From the NCBI RefSeq assembly GCF_035046485.1, contig NC_085137.1, positions 9,626,252 through 9,690,251 of the forward strand: 64,000 bases of DNA, read 5' to 3'. The stretch comes from Aedes albopictus (lineage: Eukaryota; Arthropoda; Insecta; Diptera; Culicidae). Of this stretch, positions 44,426 through 56,993 are shown piece by piece. Under the pieces are notes generated by a model. The model was not told the origin of the DNA. It searched no databases and saw nothing but the letters and a program-made list of their open reading frames with translations. Numbering within the stretch: position 1 is the first letter of the stretch; each line of letters begins with the position of its first letter. The translations under genes were made by a program, and so were the position numbers.

Positions 44426-45850
44426 ACTCGTCTCTGTAATAACTGCAATGAATGTGCTACTATATTTTAAGCATATGTTGAATACTACACAAGAAATACT
44501 CCAACTGCTCGGTGTATTCACCGCATGACGGTTGGATGCTTTTGAACAACGCATCCCATACTGCACTTCTGCTGATTTTCGACAGTTATAGTCAATGCTT
44601 ATCTCATCTGAAGCAGCTCGGGCATTAGTTTTAGAGACTACAGTCGGGTGGAATAATTAACCCTGCTTTTGCATTAAAGTCATTTTTAACCGTACACTAC
44701 GTCAGCGAGATGTTTCCAACGTTATGCAATAGGAAGGTTAAGTAGTATCACTTAATATTTTCAAAATAAATGCATGTATTGAAGGGCCACATAATACTGG
44801 CCAAATATAGCATGCGGTTTAGACGTCTTTTTCTAAACTTGTTCTTATAAGCCTAGCAGCACACTGCCGTGTACTGAAAGCTGCATGCTCCGGTACGCAA
44901 GAAAAATGTTCGAAAAGTTTTTCATTCCGTTTTTCATTCAGTGATGATTTGGCAAACATTTTGCAAGTAAGGTAAACTTGGGCTTGACCTTTATATTAAA
45001 GTTACACATAATAAAACGTAAATTTTGGACAGAAATTACCACAATAAAGATACAAGAGTATTTAAGAAGTGATAATGAGGTAAATTAACAAAATAGGACA
45101 TACCCAGGCTTTTTTAACACAACAAATCTCGTTAAGATAAGTAAACTGACGTAGAGGAATGCGGGACAAAAGTTCGCACCAGGCAAAAGTTCGCAGTGGG
45201 GCTTTTTCTGAGCACGAGTTTAAGAACCCAAACAAAAACGGATTATGAATGCGAACCCCAGTATACAGTATTAGCAGGTCCCTCCGGAGATTATGTCCGG
45301 AAATCCGAACGTCCGGAACTGGTTCCATAGCGGTGGCATACCCATAGCACAGAGCGATCATTTTATGGCCAAATACATTTTACAATACAAATTTCAGAAC
45401 GAAAATATATTTGAGATTCAATAAAATTGCCGAAAAATACCCTCGTGGCAAGGCATTTCTCAATACCCAGAAAGAAGGGAGGGGTCAGGGGGGATGCCAA
45501 ACCCAGATATTGGTAGACCAACCAACCGCATTTAATTTAAAATTGACTTCAATTTTTTTGATTGTATGGTCTTTGAGTACTAGCCGATTGAAAAAAAGTG
45601 GTTCGTCTAGGGCCTTTAAGGGTTAAGAAAACAATCTTGTTTGATTGTTTTCTTAATTATCGAAACTGCTTTTGACTATATGTCTTTCGATCCCATTATT
45701 GGGATTCATAAAGAATCAGTACATCTCAGTTGGTTTCACCAAATCTGTAACTCAAGAACTCAGCGACACAACGCTTAATATCCAGCGCTTCTCGGCAGAA
45801 TGTGTATCAGAGCTTTATAAGAGCTGTATAAGCATATAAGGGGAATCTAT
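44426..45850. other. Non-coding stretch, no recognised gene
   Basis: Only short frames occur. A paired motif (GGACAAAAGTTCGCA, GGCAAAAGTTCGCA at about 45163-45197) and short TCCGGA-rich inverted motifs near 45285-45325 hint at another small repeat whose ends I could not define. Confidence 0.35.
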
Positions 45851-46297
45851 GTATGTAGATAAAAACCCTAACATTCTGTTCGAATCCATCTGGAGCAGCA
45901 AGCACAGCAGCGCGGGAAGTGAGGTTCTACTCAAAGACGATAAAGAAACGGTTGTTTCGATTAGCAGTGCGAGAAGGTGACGGATGAGAAAAACTTTCAC
46001 CGCAGAAAAAAGCCGCAGTATAGAGAGAGCGTTATTACTGAGACGCGTAATAGTATGGAACAAAATGACATGCGGGAATTTGAACGAAACTGTCAATGGT
46101 GCGTGGAGAAAAACATCGCCGTCTTCCATTATGTGCAATGACCGCCAAGGTACCTAAAACTATGGTAGCTACCAGGCGGAGAGAGTACTTTGAGACTTTG
46201 TTCAATGGAGAGAACATTAGCGCGTCAACGAACAGATTAAGCATCTGTGACGATGGACAAGCTATGCAGCCGCCAACATTAGATGAGGTAGAAAAGG

Positions 46298-46457
46298 TTA
46301 GGGACTATCCATAAAGTACGTCACGCTTCCAGGGCGGAGGGGAAAATTTCAAATGTGTGACAAGCAATTATTAAATATACGAAAAACTTGTACGGAGGGG
46401 GAGGGGAGGTTGAAAATTCTCATTTTTGGCGTGACGTACTTAATAGATGCTCTCTTA
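46298..46457. mobile_element. MITE with TTA duplication and AAGTACGTCACGC ends, copy 1
   Basis: TTA lies at 46298-46300 and 46455-46457. The ends are GGGACTATCCATAAAGTACG (left) and (complement) GAGAGCATCTATTAAGTACG. The interior has GTGTGACAAGCAATTA and two G-runs. A second copy is at 55138-55298. A 3-bp TTA duplication is common in Harbinger-like MITEs. Confidence 0.85.
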
Positions 46458-46600
46458 TCAAGAAGATGAAGAACAGTAATGCTGATAGAAATGTCGAATT
46501 CCCGGCTGAGCTTTTCAAACACAATAGTTAGTATACCTTACTGTTGAAGATATGGGGAAAGAACTACCTGCCAGCTGGAAGGAGGAACTAATTTGTCCTC

Positions 46601-46837
46601 TATGTCGCCCCCTTAATGCTAGAACTAGGTAACTGGTTTTGCGAAATTTTGAGTTTTGTTTATATCTGAACATACATCATAATAAACAAAAGTTTATCCA
46701 TTGGATATACAAAAACACATTATGAGTCATCTTTTAAGACCAACAAAGTGTTTGTTTATATTAAGATTAGTTTTACCAGCCATTTGTATCAGCACTTCCA
46801 AAAACGAGTTACCTAGTTCTAGCATTGAGGGGGCATT
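46601..46837. mobile_element. MITE with GCCCCCTTAATGCTAGAACT ends
   Basis: The left end GCCCCCTTAATGCTAGAACT and complement of the right end GCCCCCTCAATGCTAGAACT continue as AGGTAACT on both sides. It interrupts the RTE-like LINE between its LICPL and YKRGH-type motifs. Non-coding, about 237 bp. The target duplication is unclear. Confidence 0.8.
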
Positions 46838-47950
46838 ATATAAGAGGGGCCACATATTGGAGTTCGCCAATTACCGAAAAATAGCACCCCTCAAATAGGC
46901 ATACTCAGCTGTTCTCAAACCTTTGTTGACGAATAGCTTACTGGTTTTTCAAGTGTAGAATTAGCATAAACTAATATACACATAATAAAAATAAAAAAAG
47001 CCTTACTGGTTTTCATGGGGCCGATCAACAACGAGTGGATCAAATGTTTAAAATTCTGAAAATGAAATGTTTAAATTCTGAAGGTACCACTAGCAGAACC
47101 ACCATCTGTTTATCGATTTCAAAGCGGCGTACAATTCAGTGAAAAAAGGAGTTATGGCAGATAGTGATAGAACACGGTTTTCTGACGAAACTTGTTGGGC
47201 CTGCTCGATCGAAATCAAGATGACATTTCGACGGCATTTGTAAACTTAGATGGATTGAAATAGGGTGATGCACTGTCGAACTTGATGTTCAATACGGCTC
47301 TTGCAGGAGTCATTAGGAGAGCTGGCATGCAAAGAAGCGCTATCATTGTCACACGGTCGGCACATGCTTCTAGGTTTTGCGGACGATATCGATATCATTG
47401 GAATTGACGGTGGAAGAGTCATTCGTAGCTTTTAAAAGGGGGACAGCATGAATCGGTCTCACAATCAACACGCTGGTGGACAGCGTAGAGTAGATCTTAT
47501 GTTAATGTTAGTAGCGTACCACTTAAATAGGAAAGTGGAACCATCTCGGCAGGGCTCCTATTTTGGGCTACAACTCAACGAATGTTGAACCAATTGACAC
47601 ACTTTTTGAATCGTGGTGAGGTACGTATATCTAACTGTGTACAACATTCCAAGTCAATTGGTAGCTGCACCACATGAGCTATACAAGAACGTGTATAAAC
47701 AAAAGGATATTATCACTAAAACACATGAGGGTGAGTTGGACTGGTCACGTGGCAAAGATGCCGATAGAACGATTGGCGATGATAATATTCAAAGGAGAAC
47801 CAGAGAGAGGCTAGCATCTCCGCATCAGGCCGCTCTCAAGATGGTTATTTGTGGTTGAAGAGGGCATAAGAGCACTCAACGTCCAAGGGAAAACGATTGA
47901 CCCAGAACCGAAGCCAATGCAGAGCTGCGCAATATCAATCTTGTACCTAA

Positions 47951-49942
47951 GTAGATTATTGATATTGCACCTCCGTCACTTTCATTATAGGTCAATCAAT
48001 ATCAGGACAATGACATGAAACGACTTAATATTGATCGCACTTTACATTGCAACTGAATTAACATTTTGATAGTTTGACAAACCTCAAACTTTTTAATGAC
48101 TATCATGCAATACTCAATGTTTTGTATCACATTTAAAACTATCATCCTGAGAGATCTTCTTTTGGATTTCCAAACAAATTCAAAAGATAACCTATCAGTA
48201 ATATAAACTCACCATCACAATCAGTTCAATTCTGATGGAAAAAAAGAAAGCGACGGTGGCTCGAGAGAATACGAGAGAATATACGCTGATTTGGATCGCA
48301 GTCAGCCAATCAAAATCAGGGCCTGTCCATAAACTACATAGACTCGCTTGTTATGACCAAAGTCTACGGTTCATACAAATTTCTTAAATTTTGTATGGAC
48401 GTAAGTCTGCGAGGGGGGGTATAGATTGCCAAAATTGAGTCTACGTAGTTTAGGAACTGCGTCTCAGCAGTTTGATTGTCAACCCTGGTCTATTGAAGAA
48501 GAATACTGGACAAAGTGAGCTTATTTTTACGGCAATATCGCAAATTTCCCAAATGGAGGGAACACGCCTTCTATTTTCTTATACCTGATACATGTAGCTG
48601 ACAATTAGTCTCTGCTGCTTATAACACCGAAAAAGGGAATACATTGGCAGCATTACAAATTGTTTTATAGGGTGACAGTGTTACCATTGAAACACGACGA
48701 CCCGGTGCAAATGTTTCGAATGTTTTGTCTGCGAGCATTAGCTACGCCGCTGATTCAGCGCCTTTTTGTTATTATTCAAACGAGTGATTCATTCCTACCA
48801 ACATGAGCTACCTACCATACTGGCGGTGGTAATACCGACCATCAGTCGATTGGTTCGTAAATTTTCGACCCTATCAGCTCGTTTGGACTGAAATGGGTAT
48901 AGATTGATTGATTGATAGAAGCATAATTCAAACAATCACCCGTTTTTCTGCTTAGTGCAGAGAACGCGATTGTGTTTTTTTTCTGCGTGTGGATTGATAT
49001 CAACCAGGATCCGTCTGGTTCGTGCAACAGTTTTCGTACTGTCGGAAATCATTGCACTTTTGTTAACAAGAAAAAAAAACAGTAGAAGCGTGATCATTGC
49101 TATTGTTGTGCTGATTAGATAATGCGCAATTTCCTACGAATGTAAAACGGCCCATTCCAATTTGCATTGGGGGCCACACCTGGAACGTTTTAGTGATTCC
49201 ATCCTGATCGCACGAAATGTGTTTTTATTCGAAATTTGTTTCCCCTACTTTCTTTCAATTCAGTATGGTGTGTTTTAAACATGTAAATCGATTTGACCGT
49301 TTTAAGGTATAGCATAAGTTGATTGATCGCTTCGGAACTTTTGATTGACCTCTTATATGCACTACTTCACATCATTTCTTAAGCATAGAATAAGAGAAAA
49401 AAAAAACATTCGAGATGTATTGTTTTGTATTCCTAAAAACCAATATTAAACATTTGTTCGAACAATTGCTCTCTGTTGCCTCTGTGTTCGAACAAGGTCA
49501 TCAATTGATCACAAAAATACCCTTTTTTGAGTTTCAGCAGCTACGGCTTTTATTGTCTGAACCAAAACATCGATGGCCAATGTTTGACCGTCGAAATTGG
49601 ACTTTTTGGCATCGCTATTTTCTCCATTATAGTCATCAATTATATCGAGCATATACTCATTCCCTTGTTTTCGTTTCTTCCATTATCTACGTTTATGTTG
49701 GTACTTGTTGTTGAATGCTTACTAAACCTATTGAGAGGCCTTACGTTCGCGAATGTGACGACTACCTAGGGCATTGTTTGAAACAAAGGGCAACGCCAAA
49801 CTTATTCCAATGCAAAGCGTTGTGAATTAATTTAATTAAGATTGACGCTTAAGTTTTGTGGAAATTTCTGTGATGATGTGTCATTACCGTAATTGAATCA
49901 ATTGCCGTAATTAGTTGGAAGACTAACATCAATGTTTGTAAT
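47951..49942. other. Non-coding stretch with one small MITE
   Basis: Apart from 48319-48462 I see AT-rich DNA without recognised genes. The overlapping plus-strand frames near 49415-49769 lack a recognisable domain and sit in low-complexity sequence. Confidence 0.35.
48319..48462. mobile_element. Short MITE with CATAAACTACATAGACTC ends
   Basis: The left end (GGCCTGTCCATAAACTACAT) and right end (complement GCAGTTCCTAAACTACGTAG) are inverted repeats followed by GACTC on both sides. The interior has a G-run near 48412, like the TTA-family MITEs at 46301 and 55141, so they may be distant relatives. Confidence 0.7.
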
Positions 49943-50354
49943 AGACACATTCTACCGTGACGTTACAACGTTTTGACGCCTTTTTGGTCAGATTTTTCAC
50001 TATAACTCGTAAATACGACCGTAAACCCTCAAATATTTTTGCATTTTCAGATTCCTTGTAAAATTTCCAATAAGTTTGCTCTGTTGAACAGTTAGTTTTC
50101 ATTGAAAAAGATTGTTAAAAATGGGAATTTGTAGCGTGACGTTACAACGTTGTAACGTCACGCTACTCATTCCAATTTTTAACATAAGTTTACGATGGAA
50201 ACTAACTGTTCAACAGATCATACTTGTTGGAAATTTTACAAGGAACCCGAATATGCAATAATATTTGAGGGTTTACGGTCGAATTTACAAGTTATGGTGG
50301 AAAATCTGACCGAAAAGGCGTCAAAACGTTGTAACGTCACGGTAGAATGTGTCA
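49943..50354. mobile_element. Large palindromic MITE with nested inner palindrome
   Basis: The outer ends GACACATTCTACCGTGACGT and their complement are near-perfect. The arms (about 205 bp) are inverted copies. At the centre (about 50133-50166) a second perfect palindrome repeats the GTGACGTTACAACGTTGTAACG core that also begins the element. The target duplication is not certain. Non-coding. Confidence 0.85.
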
Positions 50355-51229
50355 ATATTATATCACACGTAGGTAAATGTCTACTAATAATTCTGATCAA
50401 TGTTTGGACATTTATTGATAATTTCACTTTTCGAATTAAGCATAAAATGGTTTTAACACGTTCATGATGATAAATGTTAAAACAGATTACGAGCCAATAT
50501 TTCCAAACAACTCTCAAGGTCATCGTTATCGATTTTTTTACCAGCAAAACGCAGTTAAGGTACAAAGGTAATCGTATTACCAAATGAAATAATCAATCAC
50601 CAAGCGTGAACGAACTGCAACGAATAGAGCTGCGTCTGCCCCCAAGCGAAATAAAACAATTGCTCCTTTTCCCAGTCGTAATGATTCGATAACTCAACCT
50701 AGTGCTGCAGGCAGCGCAGTCCAAACAAAACAATTCAATAACTTTTTGCCGACGACGGAACACGCCATCCAACAGTTTAGAGTAGCCCGATGCCCGATAG
50801 ATACCTACCTATCTACCTATATTTGAAACGTGAGACGGTATGGCACCACCACGACTGTCGAAGGGTTCGTTCGGGTCCAATGGAACATAACGTCTGTTTT
50901 GGTTTGGCTTGGTATAGAGACCGTCACTACACTACGTCTACATGGCGTTTATTCAGCGGCAAAATGGTAAATGATTTCACTCGCCCACTGAAACTACTGC
51001 ATTCAACGCTGCTGCAGGTGATATACAGTATTGTTAAAAAGAATGCACACATTTTATCATTATTTTCTGCTCTTTGTCATTTATCATTATCAGTGAATTT
51101 ACGATCCAAATATGATTTATCTCGGTTACGTAATAATTATGTTTGCTGTGTTTGGGTATCTTAGGGTAAACGTACCAATAGTAGTGGTATTTAATAAAAA
51201 TGTCATGGTTGTCATAAGCGTTACGGTAA
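50355..51229. other. Non-coding stretch, no recognised feature
   Basis: Mixed base composition. A plus-strand frame at 50790-51164 has no recognisable domain. Confidence 0.35.
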
Positions 51230-51710
51230 ACCCATTCTTGTTTTCATTTTCCACTATGACATTAAGTCATAAAACCATGCCACTGAGTCATAAAACCATA
51301 AATCAGCGTCATGAAATCACACATCAGTTGCAAGCTTTCAACTAGTTACACAAATTTGAGAAGGCATTTGTTTTATTCAGGAGCATTATTGGGCGATGTA
51401 CTGTGGTCAATCAACAAAATATTCTCTAAATTTTAAAAAGTGCAATAATCTTATAACTCTCAACACGTTATCGACAATATGTATAGTGTTAAGTTTCCAG
51501 AATGAATTAACTACATCGGCTGTTTTCCTACTCTCCGCATCGACCAATGTGGCGCTAGCTTATATGCGCGAAAAATCGCTAAAAGTAAATCGCAAAAATA
51601 TTGTATGGCGAATACCATCTAAATGCAAATTCTTCAAAGTGGAACACATTATTCGAAAAAAATATTTGGTAGTGGTTGCACATGTGCACAATGGTGACCA
51701 CTATTAAGCC

Positions 51711-51931
51711 TACCGTCGTGCGGGGTGTCATTGGGCCAAAGCGGGGTGACATTGGGCCACTATTTTGTACATTTAGAATACGACGGGAATGTATATGGTG
51801 TGCTAAACTACTAGATTACATAATCCTAAGATACTTGGCATCCACTGTCAATATCTCTCACTTATCTTGAATCCGTAAGATCGATGGACCAATGTTACCC
51901 TCTAGGCCCAATGTCACCCCGAACGACGGTA
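51711..51931. mobile_element. MITE with TA duplication and CCGTCGTGCGGGGTG ends
   Basis: TA lies on both sides. The ends are CCGTCGTGCGGGGTGTCATT and (complement) CCGTCGTTCGGGGTGACATT, and both continue as GGGCC. It sits between two inverted outer motifs CGAAAAAAATATTTGGTA (51655) and their complement (51930-51947), so it may have landed in a hairpin. Non-coding. Confidence 0.8.
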
Positions 51932-52569
51932 CCAAATATTTTTTCGGGAAAAGCTTTGTTAGTCCATTGTAGTTTGATGCAACTGCACCGTGGGGTAAAT
52001 ATGTTTGTTTTGTATGCTAAAGTGATACTCCCAGAAAAAAATGTTTTCTTTATCGACACATAATTCCAATCCCCATGTTTGTAATCCATTCAACCTAATC
52101 TGCCCTCGGACGCATAAATATCACATGTTACAATAGAAAAATACGATAAACACACATTTGAAGTTCCAAAATAAATTTTGGTTATTGTCGCATTTGATTG
52201 ACTTTAACGTAATTGAACTATCAAAACACATAGATTCATATGTTGACAAAATATTTTGAAAATACGTATCAAAATATGATGTTTGACATAAAAACCTCAA
52301 AAATGTCGGAATGTAACATGGCAAAGACGGCAGTAAATGGAGTGACCAGAGTTAAGAATCTGTTAAAAAAAAATCATAAATGACAAGTACTAGTTTCATA
52401 AATAAAGCTTGCGGTTTCATAAAGTTTCGTCATGATTCTATAGTACATGCGTCATGATATTATGATTCTGTTCACAACTTTTTGCACATGGAATCGAAAT
52501 GAGAAATGCCTTTTATTTGATTAGCAATGCTTATGATTTCATAAATTTAGGTCATGCTTATCATCATAG

Positions 52570-52950
52570 ATCTGGTCCTCTAGGACAAGGCAAAGCGCGA
52601 AACTTCAAACGCGATTATCTCGAAATGGTATTTAAAAAAAAAGTACCGTTACGATGATTACAATATCTTTAAAATCAGTTGACTGCTTTGCCATTTTTTT
52701 TGAATTACAAAAAATCCATGTTGAACGTTTGCTGTAAAAAGTCGAAACAAAGTATTTTTTAAGTCAACTATGAATTTATTTATGAAAAGTGAACCGCTGA
52801 GTACCTCAAGATTTGAAATACGAACTATAAAAATAAAGTTTGCCAATCGGTCAACTAGTTTTTAAGACATCGTGATCACCGTGATTTCACTTTTTAAAAC
52901 ACCATTTTGAGAAAATCGCGTTTAAAGTTACGTGCTTTGTCTTGTCCTTA
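52570..52950. mobile_element. MITE with AGGACAAGGCAAAGC ends
   Basis: The left end (AGGACAAGGCAAAGCGCGAA) and complement of the right end (AGGACAAGACAAAGCACGTA) are inverted repeats; both continue as ACTTnAAACGCGAT and then CTCnAAATGGTnTTT. The 380-bp interior is non-coding. The target duplication is unresolved. Confidence 0.75.
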
Positions 52951-53510
52951 TGGAGTACGCACGCTACAATGGGTTGTAATTGGAATGTATGTATATTGTC
53001 TAACTAGTATACTTTCAGATTAGGCAGTAAAAAGTTTGATTTTTCTTGTCCCCTCAAGGTATGTAACCACATAAACTCAACTTACTTATATGTAACGATT
53101 CCGCTTCTAGTTTCAATTTTTTTGTAGTTCTCAATTCCGGTAGCTAAATTTATATTGAAAGGAATTATAACCCATAAATTAGGGATTGAATAGGCGCTGT
53201 CATTGTAGATGAAGTCAAATTATCTTTTCTGGGAAGTATCAATACTTCATACAAAACAAAAGACCTTTCCTTTTGCTTCAGAAGATCCTTAACTGAGCGC
53301 TCAATGAACAGTACAGTTCTAAAAAAAGTAATCATTTAGAGTTGTTCGATAATTATATTTTTTATTTAAACTTTAATAATACAAATACGGCCATTCGTTT
53401 TAAAAGTACAAAACTCGTACCCGTTTGTCTTATTGCATGTTTTCATGCCACTTTTTTATGGTTTTATGACTCAACAGCATAGTTCCATGACTCAGCGTCA
53501 TAATGTTTGC

Positions 53511-55137
53511 TAAATATAAACAGGGATGAAAATATTCACTTGTACTCAGATACACTCACGTGCTATTATCTCAGCTTAGACGCCTGTCACCAAAAAACAG
53601 TGACTTTTACCTTGCAGTTTTATCTGAAGGTTCGCCAAATAGAGTATGGCTCGCAAACGCATATTGAAACCGTAAGAGAGCAATGAAGGTGACGATGAAT
53701 GCAAATTATGCTCAATCCGTGGAAAGTCGTATTCATAGCTCTGCCACGAATTTGGTATACGTGTGCGACCCTTACTTTGTTCGACAAACTTAGATAGAAC
53801 TCCTCCATGCACTGTCTTTAATTGCAGGCTAGTGAACTGAGAGAATAGCAAATGAGTGTATTTGAGTACAAGTGAGTGTTTCCATCTCTGAATATAAACA
53901 AGAAGATGTTTGTCGTAACGTCTTTGGCAATCATGGCTTATTATTTTTATTATTATTATTAGCTTTATTAGGGAGATTTTCAGCCCGAAGCTGGTTCATC
54001 TCCAAATGACTTATTCATGAAAGCGTAAGAAATATTTATGATAATCATCATTATCATCATGACTAGTAAATTCAAAAAGTGGCACATTTCATGATTTTAT
54101 GACTTTTTCGTCATGATTTTTTCGTGTACAACTGAAATTAGACATGTATGTACAATAGACGATACATATTTGTCCAGTACTGTTACTTGCTGCGAATCGC
54201 CCAAGTGTTAAGCTGTGTCGAATTTGCTTTTCACTTGTTGAGTTATACCCACTGATTCTAATGAGCAGTGGATCAAAAGTGCACAGAGTGTAAGCCAAGA
54301 ACACCAAGCCAGCAACGAAAGGTAGTGAAGCGGAAATGCAGTCGTCGTTCATACATGTTTGATATGACTGAAGCGGATGTTACATGTTGTTTTGCTTATG
54401 AGTTTACGTTTCTAGTATGGAAGTATTCTATTTCGATTACACCATATTCTAGTTTTTGTTTACTTGGTAACAATATTTTTGTTTAAGTAGCATAATCTAA
54501 TATTTATTCCAGCACGTAAGAGTTTGTTGTACCTTGGGTAGTGAGTAGCTAGTAAGTTAAAAATAATAATAAACTAGACCATAAAATTCTTTATTGAAAA
54601 CATCAGGGATATAGCCTCTATTGAATAGCATAGGTTAAAGCTCCGAGCAATTGTAGTTCACTATTTTGGACCCAGCACGTACACGCACCAAAGTTGCGTA
54701 ACTTAGCTTTAAGCCCATTGTAGCCTACCTAAAATTGCCCCCTAAAAATCGGTGGGCCCATTTCTCAATTTATGATTATCGGACAAAAACAAAATCGATA
54801 AATTTCACGCCGTTTTTTTTTCTTCTCGATCGGCAAGCGATCATAATTATCTTCATCATCGTCATCGCACCCCGTGTTCGGTGTGAGGCTTTCAACATTG
54901 ATCTCGCTTTATCCGGTATCATTTATTTTTTGCTTCTTCTGATGGACAACACAAAATTTGTGTTTCGACCTGATCAAGTCTGTGTTTTGAGCTTGCGTTC
55001 GTAATTCGATAATAAGTAGGCGAGGGTTTCATCGCCTAAAAGTGCTTATGACGGCAGTGCCATCTTGTTAATCGTCCAGGTGTCAGGTCACAAAATGTAA
55101 TAATGTAGTAAAAATGGTGGGTCGTATGAATTTTTGA
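53511..55137. other. Non-coding stretch with one LINE/SINE tail
   Basis: No gene is supported. At 53940-54003 there is the second copy of the GCTGGTTCATCTC tail repeat, preceded by (ATT)n. Repeated TCATGATTTTATGAC motifs at 54090-54120 relate to the block at 51230-53510. Confidence 0.4.
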
Positions 55138-55298
55138 TTAGGGGGCACCCATAAAGTACGTCACGCTTAGAGGGGGGAGGGGGGGTTCTGAAAAGTGTGA
55201 CAAGCAATGCATTAAGTATAGGAAAAACCCGTACGAAGGGGGGAGGGGGGTTAAAAATTCCCATTTTTAGCGTGACGTACTAAATGGATGCCCCCTTA
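55138..55298. mobile_element. MITE with TTA duplication, copy 2 (better preserved)
   Basis: TTA lies at 55138-55140 and 55296-55298. The ends are GGGGGCACCCATAAAGTACG and (complement) GGGGGCATCCATTTAGTACG, followed by TCACGCT on both sides. The interior GTGTGACAAGCAATGCATTA matches copy 1 at 46301-46454. Confidence 0.88.
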
Positions 55299-55687
55299 GG
55301 TAGAAGCTTAGTTTTATAGTGATCGTAGTAGCCTGGTGTTGCTATTTTGTTAATAATAAATCAACGCTGATGCAGTCTACTACAGGTCTACCGTGGAATG
55401 ATGGCGTAGTGAACTTATGACGCCTACTATGTGTAAATCACTCGATTGCACGCCCAAAGCGTAGAGCTGCTTGGTTGGCTTTAATGAAGTTGTGAAGAGG
55501 TGAGCAATTAGAAGGTGTACATATTTGAAAATGTTTTGTTTAGGCTGTGAAAACAAACTGGGTTGAAGATCAATTTCATGGTTGATCTAGTCATTGCATT
55601 TTTTTTTATCACTGACGCAGGCATAAGAGTCTATCACGTTGTCGTAGTCCTCGACTAGATACGAGCTCGACAGATCATCTGAAATCA

Positions 55688-55900
55688 TTACACAGTTTTT
55701 ACACCATCCATCTTCGCCTTGTTCGGAAGATCTGGTTCGTTGTCGCCGAAGCCGGCTTGATAACTTCCCACAAACTCATTCATTTTTGATGAAAGACGAC
55801 GAAAGATGATCTGGGATAGCATTTTGTAGACGACATTCAGAATTGTGATCGCTCGGAAGTTCTCACACTCCAACTTGTCACTTATACCTTCAATGTATCT
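55688..55900 (-). pseudogene. RTE-like reverse transcriptase fragment
   Basis: The minus-strand frame reads CENFRAITILNVVYKMLSQI and then IFRRLSSKMNEFVGSYQAGF, the RTE-like reverse transcriptase motif usually followed by a (G)RST(T)DQ block, here degenerate (GDNEPDLPNKAK). Only about 60 codons remain. Confidence 0.75.
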
Positions 55901-56993
55901 TATTTAGTAATTATTTTTATCATACTTTCATCTATCGAAAGCTGTTTCAGGTTCCTATGTTTAGCAATGGATTGGACTTATAGAATAAAAATGCTGGCAA
56001 GGACTTCGTTACGGAGATGAGTGGATCTATGTTATTGTAGGTAGTAGAGCGAAATCTGCAATAGCAATGGATGTTCCCCGATCCCATATCGACGAAACGC
56101 AGCTACTACTACACAGGGTAGAGTACCATATCTTCGCTGTATCAGAAATTGAGATCATCTGCCCCTCTACGACCGGTACGAATCCGGCGTATAGTTTCAT
56201 GAGGCATCAAACCGAGGCCGATATAGCAAGACTTGTGGAGGGCTCGGGCTTCACGTTTCGAAAACGGTCTGAATGTCATCCCTGTACTCAAGTCATCGTT
56301 CAACCCCTCTTAGACAAAGGTTCTAGTTTCTCATCGTTCAGGTGAAAGTCAATGAGCTCAATATCAGAATCGTTACCATCTAAAACCCAGCAGTCTCAAC
56401 CCCTTATTTTTCTCGTGAGTACAAAAAAACTTCTTTACGATGTGCATTCGACCGAATCATTGTAGTAGGAGTTTTGAATTTTAGCGTTGGTGCTCCGCTA
56501 CCTTCAGAGAACATAGGACGCAACTCCGCATCGATGATTTTTTCCATCTTGCCTACTCTAACAACAAGAATTAGAGGACGAGGTTCATCTACTATTGACT
56601 TGCTTATCGCTGACGCTCTCGATTCCATAAGTACCACAAGGACGAAAGCCTTCATAATTTCGGATCTCGAGGTTGTGTTCCTTATTGCTGATGTTCAAAT
56701 AAGAAAAGCAATAACCCAACGAATAAAGATTCCAGTCTTTCGTAACGTTGACTTCGTTGCACTCCAAGCAGATTTTCAAGTAATAGATTTCAAAGCTGCA
56801 CTAAACACTGACGGCATTGACACTAAAGCTCAGCTAAGAATTACCGAGCTGCAAAACTTAAAGCATCTCCATGCCCCTGAACATGAAATAGTTGTAAGAA
56901 ATGTCCTCCTGGATCTCAACAGAAATCGAAAGGACGAAGAGGTGAAGAAGTTACATACAACGCAATAAAACGATTACGTGAGAAAACGTAACA

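Larger units (their letters stand above)
45850..47950 (+). pseudogene. Decayed RTE/Proto2-like LINE reverse transcriptase
   Basis: Plus-strand frames broken by stops give RRREYFETLFNGE, then after a MITE AELFKHN and LPASWKEELICPL, after a second MITE GHILEFANYRKIAPLK, then DFKAAYNSVKK, GDALSNLMFNTALAGVIRRAG and, near the end, WSRGKDADRTIGDDNIQR-type remains of the C-terminal region. The order matches RTE-like ORF2. The copy is heavily decayed and split by MITEs at 46301-46454 and about 46601-46837. Confidence 0.8.
51230..53510. repeat. Possible foldback-like block with inverted GAGTCATAAAACCATAAA motifs
   Basis: GAGTCATAAAACCATAAA occurs at about 51285-51303, and its complement TTTATGGTTTTATGACTC at about 53457-53474, each beside further GTCATGA/GTCATAA copies. 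More ATGATTTCATAA-type motifs lie at 52370-52560 and 54090-54120. It looks like an element with short tandem TCATRA units at its ends, holding two MITEs (51711-51931 and 52570-52950). The borders are not defined. Confidence 0.4.

Noticed and set aside
49415..49769. Two overlapping hydrophobic frames, possibly membrane proteins
   Set aside because: The hydrophobicity follows from T-rich DNA; there is no start context, splice structure or recognisable family.
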